In this document: positions 1-8,497 of the stretch, piece after piece
Numbering within the stretch: the first letter of the stretch is position 1
Layout of the letters: each line of letters begins with the position of its first letter
Assembly (NCBI GenBank): GCA_051859045.1
Contig: JBHYGK010000059.1
Coordinates: forward strand, 42,903 to 106,902
Length of the DNA: 64,000 nucleotides
Source: JBHYGK01 sp051859045
Lineage (GTDB): Bacteria; Pseudomonadota; Gammaproteobacteria; Xanthomonadales; Xanthomonadaceae
Reading direction: 5' to 3'
The notes under the pieces: generated by a model
What the model was told of the DNA's origin: nothing
Database searches by the model: none
Seen by the model: only the letters and a program-made list of their open reading frames with translations
Translations under genes and position numbers: made by a program

Positions 1-46
1 CCTTGCCGGCGGGCTTCTTGGCGGGTGCGGCCTTCTTGTCGCTCAT
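1..46 (-). CDS. Partial CDS, N-terminus only, Lys/Ala/Pro-rich protein
   Basis: Reading leftwards from an ATG at 46, the frame gives MSDKKAAPAKKPAGK and runs off the window edge. Only 15 codons are visible. The composition (alternating Lys, Ala, Pro) resembles flexible basic N-terminal tails, but no family can be named from this much. It is kept because the start is clean and the bases to its right up to 197 hold no other gene. Confidence 0.4.
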   Translation of the reverse strand, partial: MSDKKAAPAKKPAGK

Positions 47-197
47 GCGGGGATCCCTCGTCGGTGGAGCGCGTGATGCGTCGGGCGATGGCGGGCGGCA
101 CCCGGCGACGCCCATCGCATGCGACGCCGGCCGTCGAACGCTAGCGCAGCCGCGCGCGGACGCAAGGGGGCGCGGGGCCGGGATGCGGCCGCGACGA

Positions 198-217
198 CGG
201 GCGGCGGGCGCCGCCCG
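198..217 (-). terminator. GC-rich hairpin downstream of rluF
   Basis: An 8-bp inverted repeat with a 4-base loop lies 5 bases past the rluF stop codon. No T-run follows on the minus strand, so it may be a weak or Rho-assisted terminator rather than a classical intrinsic one. GC-rich DNA forms such stems often. Confidence 0.3.
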
Positions 218-221
218 CGGC

Positions 222-938
222 TCACCAGTCGGTGCGCATCGGCAGCAGGCCGCGCAGCTCCGCGTCGGTGAGGTTGCGCCACTGGCCGGGCTTGAGGTGG
301 CCGAGCTGGATGTTGACGATCCGCGAGCGCACCAGGCGCTTCACGCGGTAGCCGAAGTGCGTGCACATCAGGCGGATCTGGCGGTTCAGGCCCTGGGTCA
401 GGGTGATCCGGAAGCCCACCGGGCCGAGCTTGCCGACCTTGCACGGCAGCGTGGTGGTCTCGTGCATCGGGATGCCGCCGCGGGCCATGCCGCGCAGGAA
501 CTCCGGGGTGACGGTCTTGTTGACCGCGACCAGGTACTCCTTCTCCTTGGCGTTCTCCGCGCGCAGGATCTCGTTGACGATGTCGCCGTTCGAGGTCAGC
601 AGGATCAGGCCCTCGCTCTCCTTGTCGAGGCGGCCGATCGGGAAGATGCGCTGCTGGTGGCCGATCGCGTCGACGATGTTGCCCTTCACCGCCGACTCGG
701 TGGTGCAGGTCACGCCGACCGGCTTGTGGTAGGCGATGTAGACGTGGCGGCGCTTGCCCGGCGCGATGTCGCGCGGCTTGAGCGGCTGGCCGTCGAGCAG
801 CACCTTGTCGCCCTCGGCCACGGTCGTGCCGAGCTGGCCGGCGACGCCGTTGACGGTCACCCGGCGCTCGCTGATCAGCCGGTCGGCCTCGCGGCGGGAC
901 ACCGCGCCGGTCTCGGCGACGTACTTGTTGAGGCGCAT
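222..938 (-). CDS. rluF: 23S rRNA pseudouridine(2604) synthase RluF
   Basis: A 238-residue RsuA/RluF-type pseudouridine synthase, which isomerises a uridine in 23S rRNA (U2604 in E. coli; the E. coli enzyme also acts on tRNA-Tyr). An S4 RNA-binding domain covers about residues 1-50 (starting MRLNKYVAETG). The catalytic motif GRLDKESEG has its aspartate at residue 105, and the TQGLNRQIRLM motif lies near 181-191. The ATG at 938 is chosen because it starts directly at the S4 domain; the upstream in-frame extension is proline/arginine-rich shadow sequence. The length is close to the family core, without the long tail of the E. coli protein. RluF is preferred over RluB/RluE from the QGLNRQIR context, but substrate specificity is inferred. 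Confidence 0.85.
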   Translation of the reverse strand: MRLNKYVAETGAVSRREADRLISERRVTVNGVAGQLGTTVAEGDKVLLDGQPLKPRDIAPGKRRHVYIAYHKPVGVTCTTESAVKGNIVDAIGHQQRIFPIGRLDKESEGLILLTSNGDIVNEILRAENAKEKEYLVAVNKTVTPEFLRGMARGGIPMHETTTLPCKVGKLGPVGFRITLTQGLNRQIRLMCTHFGYRVKRLVRSRIVNIQLGHLKPGQWRNLTDAELRGLLPMRTDW

Positions 939-1101
939 CGGCGGGGTCCAGCGGGGTGCGGAAGGGGGCGCATCCTCGCACGGCGGGGCCGGATGGTCAC
1001 CCGCGGGGCTCCGCCGCGCCGCGCGCACGGGCACACTGCGCAGGCCCTCCACGTCCCGCGGCCCGCCCGCCGCGCCCGCCACCGCACCGCCCGAGGTCCC
1101 G

Positions 1102-1599
1102 ATGGACAGCCCCGCCCCGCCCCGCCCCGGCACCGCCCTCGTGCTGCTGGCCTACGCCCTGGGCCCCGCGTTCGGGGCGCTGCTCGTGCTCGCCACGCTG
1201 ATGGCCCTGCCCGACCTGCGCTCGCCGGAGGGCGCCCTGCCCGACCTCGACGCCCTGTGGGGCATCACCTGGATCGCCACCCTGCTGGCCTACGTGATCG
1301 CGGGCCCGGCCGCCCTCGCCGCCGGCATCGCCCACCTGGTGGCGCGCTCGCTGGGGCGCTGGCGGCTGGCGCTACCGATCGCGGCCGGCGGCCTCGTGCA
1401 GGTGCTCTCGGTCGCGGTGGCGCTGGCGCTGATCACCGGAGGCGAGCTGTCGCTGGCCTGGCGCCGGCTCGAGGAGTACGTGCTGTTCGCCTGGCTGCCG
1501 CCGCTCGCCATCGCGATGGCCGCGCTGATCGGCGGGGCGCTGCTGGCGCTGGAGCGGCGCGCACGCGCGGACGCGCCGGCGGAGACGCCCCATGGCTGA
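1102..1599 (+). CDS. Small integral membrane protein, unknown function
   Basis: A 165-residue protein with about four hydrophobic segments (roughly residues 11-35, 50-75, 90-115 and 130-155), suggesting a four-helix inner-membrane protein. No catalytic motif or named family is recognised. The start at 1102 follows a short proline-rich stretch. The last codons overlap the start of the next gene by 8 bases, so the two are probably co-transcribed and translationally coupled. It is supported as a real gene by the orderly alternation of hydrophobic segments and charged loops; the function is unknown. Confidence 0.6.
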   Translation: MDSPAPPRPGTALVLLAYALGPAFGALLVLATLMALPDLRSPEGALPDLDALWGITWIATLLAYVIAGPAALAAGIAHLVARSLGRWRLALPIAAGGLVQVLSVAVALALITGGELSLAWRRLEEYVLFAWLPPLAIAMAALIGGALLALERRARADAPAETPHG

Positions 1600-2482
1600 G
1601 CGCCGCGGCCCGCCACCGGGATCGGATCGCCATGGCGCCCCGCCCGCCCCACGCCCGGCGGGCCCGCGCCTTCGCGTGGGCATCGTCGGCGCCGGCGGCC
1701 TGCTGGGCCGACATGCGCTGGAGGCCGCGCTCGACGCCAACCACGAGGTGGTGGCCCTGCACCGCGGCGGCGCCGCCACCCGCGAGCGGCTGGCGCCGCT
1801 GGGCGTGGTGCAGCGCGCGATCGAGCTCGGCCGCACGGCCTCGCTGCAGCCCGCGCTCGCGGGCCTGGACGCGGTGATCCACGCCGCGGCGCCCTACCCC
1901 ACCACGCCGCGGCCGTGGCGCGAGGAGGTGGCCGAGGGCATCGCGCGGATGCACGCGTTCTACGACGCGGCCGCCGAGGCCGGCGTGCGCACCGTGGTGT
2001 ACGTGGGCGCCGCGATCGCGGTGCCGCGGCGCGCGGACGGCGCGCCGGCCGACGGCGGCGAGCACTACGCCGCGCCGCCGCGCGATGCCAACGCCTACCT
2101 GCAGCTCAAGATCGCGCGCGACGCCGGCCGCGGCATTGTCCAGGTGCTCGAGCGCGGCCAGCCGGGCACGCGCTACCTGCTCACCGGCGGCAACACCGAC
2201 ATGCTGACGCTGGCCGGGCGGATCGCCGACCTCGCCGGACGCCCGGCGCCGCGCCCCGCCTCGCTGGCCATGGCGCGCGCGCTGGGCCTGTGGCAGCGCG
2301 GGCTGCACGCGCTGGGCGGGCCGCGCCCGCTGCTCGACGCCACCGCGCTGGCGGTGATGGCCAAGGGCCAATGGCTCGACGGCGCGGTGGCCGCGCGCGA
2401 GCTGGGCTACGCGCCGCGCTTCACGCTCGACGACAGCCTGGCCCACGCGCTGGCGTGGTTCCGCTCGGTGGGGATGTGCTGA
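1592..2482 (+). CDS. NAD-dependent epimerase/dehydratase family protein, internally shortened
   Basis: A 296-residue extended-SDR-type protein. After a roughly 25-residue proline-rich leader comes the nucleotide-binding motif GAGGLLG (residues 33-39). The YxxxK catalytic motif appears as YLQLK, and the C-terminal substrate-side region (LLTGGNTDML, then a tail ending near ALAWFRS) is recognisable. In relatives I know, about 50-60 residues separate the YxxxK helix from the DAGRGIV segment. Here KIAR runs directly into DAGRGIV at about 2113-2125, so a central block looks deleted in frame. Activity is doubtful. It overlaps the preceding membrane protein gene by 8 bases. Confidence 0.7.
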   Translation: MAERRGPPPGSDRHGAPPAPRPAGPRLRVGIVGAGGLLGRHALEAALDANHEVVALHRGGAATRERLAPLGVVQRAIELGRTASLQPALAGLDAVIHAAAPYPTTPRPWREEVAEGIARMHAFYDAAAEAGVRTVVYVGAAIAVPRRADGAPADGGEHYAAPPRDANAYLQLKIARDAGRGIVQVLERGQPGTRYLLTGGNTDMLTLAGRIADLAGRPAPRPASLAMARALGLWQRGLHALGGPRPLLDATALAVMAKGQWLDGAVAARELGYAPRFTLDDSLAHALAWFRSVGMC

Positions 2483-2484
2483 GG

Positions 2485-2506
2485 CGCCGCGCGCTGGAGC
2501 GCGGCG
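2485..2506. terminator. Bidirectional terminator-like hairpin between convergent genes
   Basis: 8-bp arms with a 6-base loop lie between two convergent stop codons (2482 and 2522). Position and symmetry fit a shared terminator. No T-run is present on either side. Confidence 0.35.
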
Positions 2507-2521
2507 TGCGGAGGCGCGGCC

Positions 2522-3892
2522 TCAGCCGACGATCCGCACCCGGAACGTGCGCGCCTTGATCTTGCCGCGCTTGAGCTGCCCCAGCGCCTGCTCGGCCAGC
2601 GGGCTGGCGATGGCCACGTAGCAGCGGGTCGGGAACAGCGCGATCTTGCCCACCGCCTCGGCCGGCAGGCCCGCGGCGCCGGTCAGCGCGCCCATCAGGT
2701 CGCCCGGGCGCAGCTTGTCCTGGCGGCCGCCGTCGACCTGCAGGGTGCGCCAGGCCGCGGGCTGCGGGCGCGGGCGCTGGGCCTTCAGCGCGAGCGGGAG
2801 CTGCGGCAGCGGCGCGCCGCGGGCCTCCTCGATCGCGGCCAGGCGCGAGCGCTCGGCGTCGGAGGCCAGCGCCACCGCCAGGCCCGGCAGGCCGGCGCGG
2901 CCGGTGCGGCCGATCCGGTGCACGTGGGCGTCGGGATCGCTGGCCAGGTCGGCGCTGATCACCAGCGGCAGGCCGGCGATGTCGAGGCCGCGCGCGGCCA
3001 CGTCGGTGGCCACCAGCACGCGCACGCTGCCGTTGGCGAAGCGCACCAGCACCTCCTCGCGCTCGCGCTGCTCGAGGTCGCCGTGCAGCGCGTCCACCGC
3101 GAAGCCCTCGCGCTCCAGCGCCTCCCACAGCAGGGCCACGTCGCGCTTGGTGTTGCAGAACACAAGCGCCGCGTCCGGGCGGCGGTCGGCCAGCACCTGG
3201 GCCACGGCCCAGTGGCGCTTCTCGGCGTCGATGCGGTGCACCACCTGTTCGATGGCCTGGGCGGCGTCGTCCTCGACGGTGAGCTCGGCGGGCTTGAGCA
3301 GCATGCGCTCGGCCACGCCGCGCACGCCGCCGTTGAAGGTGGCCGAGAACAGCATCGTCTGGCGCTCCTCGGGGGTGCGCTTCACGACCGCCTGGATGTC
3401 CTCGAGGAAGCCCATGTCGAGCATGCGGTCGGCCTCGTCAAGCACCAGGGTGCGCACGCCGTCGAGCACCAGCGCGCCCTTCTCGACCAGCTCGAGGATC
3501 CGGCCCGGGGTGCCCACCACCACGTCGGGCGGGACCTCGAGCGAGGCCAGCTGCGGGCGCAGCGGGATGCCGCCGCACAGCGTCAGCAGCTTGAGGTTGG
3601 GCAGGAAGCGGCCGAGCGCGCGCAGCTCCTTGGCCACCTGGTCGGCGAGCTCGCGCGTGGGACACAGCACCAGCGCCTGCACCTTCAGCGCGGCCGGCGT
3701 GACCCGGGCCAGCAGCGGCAGGCCGAAGGCGGCGGTCTTGCCGCTGCCGGTGCGGGCCTGGGCCAGCAGGTCACGGCCCTCGAAGCCGGGCGGCAGGGCC
3801 ACGGCCTGGATCGGGGTCGGGGTCACGTAGCCCAGCGCCTCGCAGGCGCGGGCAAGGGGCTCGGGCAGGGCGAGCGAGGCGAAGGTCGTCAT
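2522..3892 (-). CDS. dbpA: ATP-dependent RNA helicase DbpA
   Basis: A 456-residue DEAD-box helicase. Motif I is ARTGSGKT (residues 46-53), followed by PTRELA, the DEAD box, SAT, ATDVAARGLD and HRIGRTGRAG in the expected order. After the helicase core, from about residue 385, comes a basic domain with the DbpA RNA-binding fold (LRPGDLMGALT, VGKIALFPTRCYVAI) and a KIKARTFRVR tail. In E. coli DbpA acts in 50S ribosome assembly and is guided by this domain to hairpin 92 of 23S rRNA. The start at 3892 gives MTTFASLAL, typical of the family. It stands alone, convergent with the SDR gene. Confidence 0.93.
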   Translation of the reverse strand: MTTFASLALPEPLARACEALGYVTPTPIQAVALPPGFEGRDLLAQARTGSGKTAAFGLPLLARVTPAALKVQALVLCPTRELADQVAKELRALGRFLPNLKLLTLCGGIPLRPQLASLEVPPDVVVGTPGRILELVEKGALVLDGVRTLVLDEADRMLDMGFLEDIQAVVKRTPEERQTMLFSATFNGGVRGVAERMLLKPAELTVEDDAAQAIEQVVHRIDAEKRHWAVAQVLADRRPDAALVFCNTKRDVALLWEALEREGFAVDALHGDLEQREREEVLVRFANGSVRVLVATDVAARGLDIAGLPLVISADLASDPDAHVHRIGRTGRAGLPGLAVALASDAERSRLAAIEEARGAPLPQLPLALKAQRPRPQPAAWRTLQVDGGRQDKLRPGDLMGALTGAAGLPAEAVGKIALFPTRCYVAIASPLAEQALGQLKRGKIKARTFRVRIVG

Positions 3893-3950
3893 GCGCGCAT
3901 TGTGGCACGCATGGGCCGAGCCCCGGCTCGAGGCGCTCCCGGGGCCCGGG

Positions 3951-4769
3951 TCAGAGGCCCGCGACGACGGCCGCGTGGACGATGCGCAGGGCCCCGCCCT
4001 CGTCCACGAGGCGCAGCCGGACCGACATCTCGTGCACCGGGAGGCCGTTGGGCGTGGCCACGCTGATGAGCTGGAACGCGCTCTCGCCGCGGAGGTCCGC
4101 ATCGGGCACCTCGCGGGGGAAGTCCTCGCGCAGGTGGCGCGCCGTGACCGGGCCGCCGCCGCAGAACACCAGCGACACCTCCACCCGGTCGAAGGCCTCG
4201 AACGCGCCGTACTCCTTCTCGAGCCGGCCCAGCCGCGCCAGCAGCGCGTCGAAGCCCTGCCCGCTCGTCGCGCGCGCCGAGAACAGCCCCGGCAGCCGGG
4301 CATGGCGGCCCGCGACGAGGTCGAGCGCGAAGCGCTGGGTGAACGCGCGCAGGCGCTCGGCGGCCACCGGCGCCCCGGCCAGGTCGCCGACGACGCGCAG
4401 CTCGTGGCGCCGTTTCGGATAGGCCCAGGCGTAGCCCGGCGAGACCTCCTCGACGTCGCGCGGGTCGAGGCGGTCGGCCTGCATCGAAGCGGTGCTGCGC
4501 TCGCGGCCGTCGAAGCCGTCCAGGCGCAGGGTGAAGGCCGCCGGGGCCTCGAACGGCGCGTCCTCGTCCCAGGACGCGGGCCTGCCGGCCCCGTCGAGCA
4601 GGGTGAACACCGACTCCACCCACAGGAAGTGCAGCTGCTGGCGCAGCCGGGCCCGGTCGATCCGGCCGTGGGCGTCCGCGTACACCGCGAGGACGTCGGC
4701 GAAGGGCAGCGTGCCGCGGTCGATGAGCTGGTCGAGGAGGCGCGCGGCCTCGCGGGGCGTGTAGGGCAT
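3951..4769 (-). CDS. Hypothetical protein
   Basis: A 272-residue soluble protein without signal peptide or membrane segment that I do not recognise. The N-terminal part (MPYTPREAARLLDQLID) looks helical. The rest mixes beta-type segments with charged helices, including a paired-residue stretch around SPGYAWAYPKRRHELRVVGD. The ATG at 4769 is preferred because upstream codons in the same frame read as arginine/proline-rich shadow. It lies upstream of dbpA on the same strand with a 58-base gap, so it could share its transcript. Orderly composition supports coding; function is unknown. Confidence 0.6.
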   Translation of the reverse strand: MPYTPREAARLLDQLIDRGTLPFADVLAVYADAHGRIDRARLRQQLHFLWVESVFTLLDGAGRPASWDEDAPFEAPAAFTLRLDGFDGRERSTASMQADRLDPRDVEEVSPGYAWAYPKRRHELRVVGDLAGAPVAAERLRAFTQRFALDLVAGRHARLPGLFSARATSGQGFDALLARLGRLEKEYGAFEAFDRVEVSLVFCGGGPVTARHLREDFPREVPDADLRGESAFQLISVATPNGLPVHEMSVRLRLVDEGGALRIVHAAVVAGL

Positions 4770-4958
4770 GCGGGTGGCCGGCCTGGCGGGGGCGGCGAGT
4801 GTGGCCCGCGCCGCCGCCGGACGACAGCCCGCGGGGACGGGAGGCCGCGCCACGCCGGCCGGCGGCACCACCGGCGCGCGGTCCGCGACGCGATCGGCGT
4901 GGACACGCCGCCGGGGCGCGGCGACGATGCGCGCCCCTCCCGCGCCGCGTGATGCCCC

Positions 4959-5903
4959 ATGGCCCTGCCCCCGACCGCCCCCGCCGCCGTCGCGTTCGTC
5001 CAGCTCGACGTGTTCGCCGACCGCGCCGGCGCGGGCAATCCGCTCGGCGTCGTGCTCGACGGCACCGGCTTCGACGACGCCGCGATGCAGGCCTTCGCGG
5101 CCTGGACGAACCTGGTCGAGACCACCTTCGTGCTGCCGCCGGAGGCGCCCGGCGCGGACTACCGCGTGCGCATCTTCACTCCCACCCGCGAGATCCCGTT
5201 CGCCGGGCATCCCTCGCTGGGCACCGCGCACGCGGTGATCGAGGCCGGGCTGGCCGCGCCGCGCGACCTCGGCGACGGCCGCCGCGGGCTGGTGCAGGCC
5301 TGCGGCGCGGGCCTGCTGCCGGTGACGGTGGAGGCCGACGCCGACGGCGGCGAGGCGCTGTTCGTGCAGGCCCCGGGCGCGCGCGTGCTGCGCGTGGCCG
5401 AGCCGCTGGCCGGCGACCCGGCCGCCGCCGCACTGGCCGCGGCGCTCGCCGGCCTGCCCACGGGCATGCTGGCGCCCGCCCTGGTCGAGGGCGGGCGCTG
5501 CTGGTGGGTGGTGGAGGCGGCCGACGAGGCCGCGCTGCGCGGCTGGCGCCCGGACCACGCCGCGATCCGCGCGCTGGCCGCCGCCAGCGGCAGCCTCGGC
5601 ATCTGCGCGTGGGCGCGGGCCGCCGATCCGGCGGCGGGCTGGCAGGTGGTCGTGCGGGCCCTGCCCTGCGGCATCGGCATCGACGAGGACCCCGCCAGCG
5701 GCGCCGCGAACGGCCTGCTGGCCTCGATGCTGCGCCAGCGCGAGCCGCGCGGGCCGCTGGCCGACGGCTACACCGTCAGCCAGGGCCGCGAGATCGGCCG
5801 CGACGCACGGCTGGTGGCGAGGATCGCCGCCGACGGCACGGTGCGCGTCGGCGGCCGCACGCAGACGGTGATCCGCGGCCAGGTCGCCTGGCCGCGGACC
5901 TGA
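4959..5903 (+). CDS. PhzF family phenazine biosynthesis-like isomerase
   Basis: A 314-residue PhzF-superfamily protein (diaminopimelate epimerase fold). The conserved acidic residue of the family is present in NLVETTF (Glu54). The motifs FTPTREIPFAGHPSLGTA and DEDPASGAANGLLASML mark the two pseudo-symmetric halves. Authentic PhzF isomerises DHHA in phenazine synthesis, but most single-copy relatives outside phenazine clusters have unknown substrates. No phz genes are nearby, so a specific reaction should not be assumed. It is divergent from the hypothetical gene at 3951-4769 and convergent with the aminopeptidase gene. Confidence 0.88.
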   Translation: MALPPTAPAAVAFVQLDVFADRAGAGNPLGVVLDGTGFDDAAMQAFAAWTNLVETTFVLPPEAPGADYRVRIFTPTREIPFAGHPSLGTAHAVIEAGLAAPRDLGDGRRGLVQACGAGLLPVTVEADADGGEALFVQAPGARVLRVAEPLAGDPAAAALAAALAGLPTGMLAPALVEGGRCWWVVEAADEAALRGWRPDHAAIRALAAASGSLGICAWARAADPAAGWQVVVRALPCGIGIDEDPASGAANGLLASMLRQREPRGPLADGYTVSQGREIGRDARLVARIAADGTVRVGGRTQTVIRGQVAWPRT

Positions 5904-5910
5904 GCCCAGC

Positions 5911-7491
5911 TCACTCGGCCGGCGCGGCCTCGACCTGCTCGCGCACGTAGCGGTCGAGCAGGCGCACGCCATAGCCCGACGCGCCCATCGGCACGGTCGG
6001 CAGCGGCAGATCGTCGCGCCACGCCATCGAGGCGATGTCGAGGTGCGCCCAGCGCACGCCCGGCTGGATCCAGGCGCCGATGAAGTGCGCGCCCACGCCG
6101 GCGCCGGCGCGCGCGGAGCTGCCGCCGTTGCGCAGGTCGGCGATCGGCGACTCCAGGTCCTTGGCGTAGCTCGGGTGCAGCGGCAGCCGCCACACCTCCT
6201 CGCCCGCCGCCGCGCCCGCGGCCTGCAGGGCCGAGGCCAGCGCGTCGTCGCGGGTGAACAGGCCGGCGTACTCGTCGCCCACCGCGGTCACCTGCGAGCC
6301 GGTCAGCGTGGCCACGTCGATGACCACGGCCGGGCGGTCGCGCTCCTGCACGAACCACAGCGCGTCCACCAGCACCATCCGGCCCTCGGCGTCGGTGCTC
6401 ATGATCTCGTAGGTCTGCCCGCTCATCGTGCGGATCACGTCGCCGGGGCGCGAGGCCGTGCCCGAGGGCATGTTCTCGGCCAGCGCGGCCACGGCGATGG
6501 CGTTGACGTCGGCGCCGCGGCGCGCGAGCGCCAGCACCGCGCCGGTCACCGAGGCCGCGCCGGTCATGTCGTACTTCATCCGCCACAGGTTCTCCGACGG
6601 CTTGATCGAGATGCCGCCGGTGTCGAAGGTGATGCCCTTGCCGACGAAGGCCACCGGCGCCTCGTCCGCGCCGGCGCCGCGGTAGCGCACCACCAGCAGG
6701 CGCGGCGGGCGGGCGCTGCCCTGGCCGACCGCGAGGATCGAGCCCATGCCCAGGCGCTCCATCGCCGGGGCGTCGAGCACCTCGATGCTGACGCCGTCGA
6801 CGCCGCGGAAGGCCGCGCGCGCGCGCTCGACGAAGCTCTCGGGGTAGATCACGTTGGCCGGCTCGGTGACCAGGTCGCGCGAGAAGCGCACGCCCTCGAC
6901 CACGTGGCGCCAGTCGGCGTTCCAGGCGTCCTGGGCGGCGTCGGCGTCGCCCACGCGCAGCACCAGCTCGCCCTGGCCCAGCACCGGCGCGCCCGGGCGC
7001 GGGGTCCGGTACTGGCGGAAGGTGTACTGGCCGAGGTCCGCGCCCAGCGCGGCGTGCGCGCCCAGGGCGTCGGCGGCCTCCGGCAGCAGCAGCTCGATCC
7101 GCGGGGCGCCGCTGAGCACGCCGGCCTGGCCGACCAGGCCGCCGACGTCCTCGAGCAGGCGCGGGCTCACCGGATCGCTGCCGATGCCCACCAGCACCAC
7201 CTGGCCGTAGGGGCCGACGCCGGGCAGGTTGAGCATCACGCCGCGGTCGCCGACGAAGCCGGCGGTGGCCACCGCGCGCTGCAGGGCGCCGCCGGTGGCG
7301 GCGTCGACCTCGGCGAACGCGCCCTCCAGCGGCGCGCCCTGGCGCACCGTCACCGCGACGGCGCCCTCGCTGGGCACGGCGTACGGGGCGAAGGCCAGGC
7401 TGCGGCGGGCCTCGGCGTCGAGCGGCGCGAGGGCGAGGCCGGCGGCGATCAGGCCGGCGGCGAAGGCAAGGCGAGGGGCGGGATGGGGCAC
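5911..7491 (-). CDS. Exported leucyl aminopeptidase (M17 family)
   Basis: A 526-residue M17 peptidase that removes N-terminal residues using two metal ions. Metal and catalytic residues line up with E. coli PepA at a constant offset of 15: Lys285 and Asp290 in GKGITFDTGG, Asp308 in MKYDMTG, Asp367, Glu369 and Arg371 in STDAEGR. The usual NTDAEGR is STDAEGR here. The N-terminus (residues 1-29, hydrophobic core AAGLIAAGLALAPL, end near AEA) looks like a Sec signal peptide, so a periplasmic or secreted location is inferred, unlike cytosolic PepA. The start is a GTG at 7491 just behind a GGAGGT sequence, with unusually short spacing of 3 bases. Confidence 0.85.
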   Translation of the reverse strand: MPHPAPRLAFAAGLIAAGLALAPLDAEARRSLAFAPYAVPSEGAVAVTVRQGAPLEGAFAEVDAATGGALQRAVATAGFVGDRGVMLNLPGVGPYGQVVLVGIGSDPVSPRLLEDVGGLVGQAGVLSGAPRIELLLPEAADALGAHAALGADLGQYTFRQYRTPRPGAPVLGQGELVLRVGDADAAQDAWNADWRHVVEGVRFSRDLVTEPANVIYPESFVERARAAFRGVDGVSIEVLDAPAMERLGMGSILAVGQGSARPPRLLVVRYRGAGADEAPVAFVGKGITFDTGGISIKPSENLWRMKYDMTGAASVTGAVLALARRGADVNAIAVAALAENMPSGTASRPGDVIRTMSGQTYEIMSTDAEGRMVLVDALWFVQERDRPAVVIDVATLTGSQVTAVGDEYAGLFTRDDALASALQAAGAAAGEEVWRLPLHPSYAKDLESPIADLRNGGSSARAGAGVGAHFIGAWIQPGVRWAHLDIASMAWRDDLPLPTVPMGASGYGVRLLDRYVREQVEAAPAE

Positions 7492-7748
7492 GGGACCTCC
7501 GGGGTCGTGGACGCGCGGGCCGGGCGCCGGCGAGGCGGGCCGGCCGGCGCGCGGGGCGCTGGACGAGGGGATGCGGCGGGACGGACGGGGCTGCAGCGGT
7601 CGACGCGCGGCGACCTTGCCGCGGCCGGCGTCGACGTCGCGTGCAACCCTATAACGCTGGCCCGCGCCTCCCCCCTGCCGATGGTCATGGTGGCGCGACG
7701 CTCCCGCGAGACCGCGCTGGCGGTCACGCGGCGCGGCGGCCCCCGCGC

Positions 7749-8426
7749 TCAGCCCAGCGGCGCGGTCGGGCCGGCCTTCTCGACCGCGCGCCGGTAGGCG
7801 GGGCGCGCCTGCACGCGGGCCAGCCACGCGTGGATGGCCGGGTGCGCCTCGGGCGTCACCGCGCCGCGGGCCGCGGCGGCCTCGAGCGGGAAGCTCATCT
7901 GGATGTCGGAGGCGCTGAAGGCCTCGCCGGCGAAGTACGGGAACCGGGCCAGCTCGGCCTCGATCCAGCCCATGTGCAGCGCCAGCTGCGGGCTGACGAA
8001 GCTGGCCATGACCTTGTCGGCGAGCTTGCGCACGATCGGACGCGCGAAGAACGGCGCCGGCGCGCTGCGCATGCGGCGGAAGATCAGGCTCAGCAGCAGC
8101 GGCGGCATCGCCGAGCCCTCGGCGTAGTGCAGCCAGTAGGCGTAGCGCTGGCGCGCGGGCGTGCCCTCGGCCGGCGCGAGCGCAAGCCCGGCGCCGTGGC
8201 GCGCGACCAGGGTCTCGATGATGGCGCCGGACTCGGCCAGCACCTCGTCGCCGTCGGTGACCAGGGGCGACTTGCCCAGCGGGTGCAGCGCGCGCAGCGC
8301 CGCCGGCGCGAGCAGGGTCTGCGGGTCGCGGGCGTAGTGCTCGATGGCGTAGGGGACGCCGAGCTCCTCGAGCAGCCAGACGATGCGCTGGGAGCGCGAC
8401 TGCTCGAGGTGGTGGAGGGTCAGCAT
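7749..8426 (-). CDS. Glutathione S-transferase family protein
   Basis: A 225-residue protein. The N-terminal thioredoxin-like domain (residues 1-80: MLTLHHLEQSRSQRIVWLLEEL, then the cis-proline and ESGAI motif in SPLVTDGDEVLAESGAI) is followed by an all-helical GST C-terminal domain ending with AHPAIHAWLARVQARPAY. It probably conjugates or reduces substrates with glutathione in the cytosol; the substrate cannot be told from sequence. The pattern LEELGVPYAIEHY is common in bacterial GSTs of the proteobacterial branch. It is transcribed in the same direction as the SDR gene at 8498-9235, with a 71-base gap. Confidence 0.88.
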   Translation of the reverse strand: MLTLHHLEQSRSQRIVWLLEELGVPYAIEHYARDPQTLLAPAALRALHPLGKSPLVTDGDEVLAESGAIIETLVARHGAGLALAPAEGTPARQRYAYWLHYAEGSAMPPLLLSLIFRRMRSAPAPFFARPIVRKLADKVMASFVSPQLALHMGWIEAELARFPYFAGEAFSASDIQMSFPLEAAAARGAVTPEAHPAIHAWLARVQARPAYRRAVEKAGPTAPLG

Positions 8427-8497
8427 GGACGGGCTCGCGGGCGGGATCGGGGCGCGGATTACAGCACGCGCGGCGCGCCGCGGGCTCGGCGGCGGGC

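Noticed and set aside
6043..7797. 584-codon plus-strand frame opposite the aminopeptidase
   Set aside because: His/Arg/Ala-rich antisense artefact; the M17 active site on the other strand is unambiguous.
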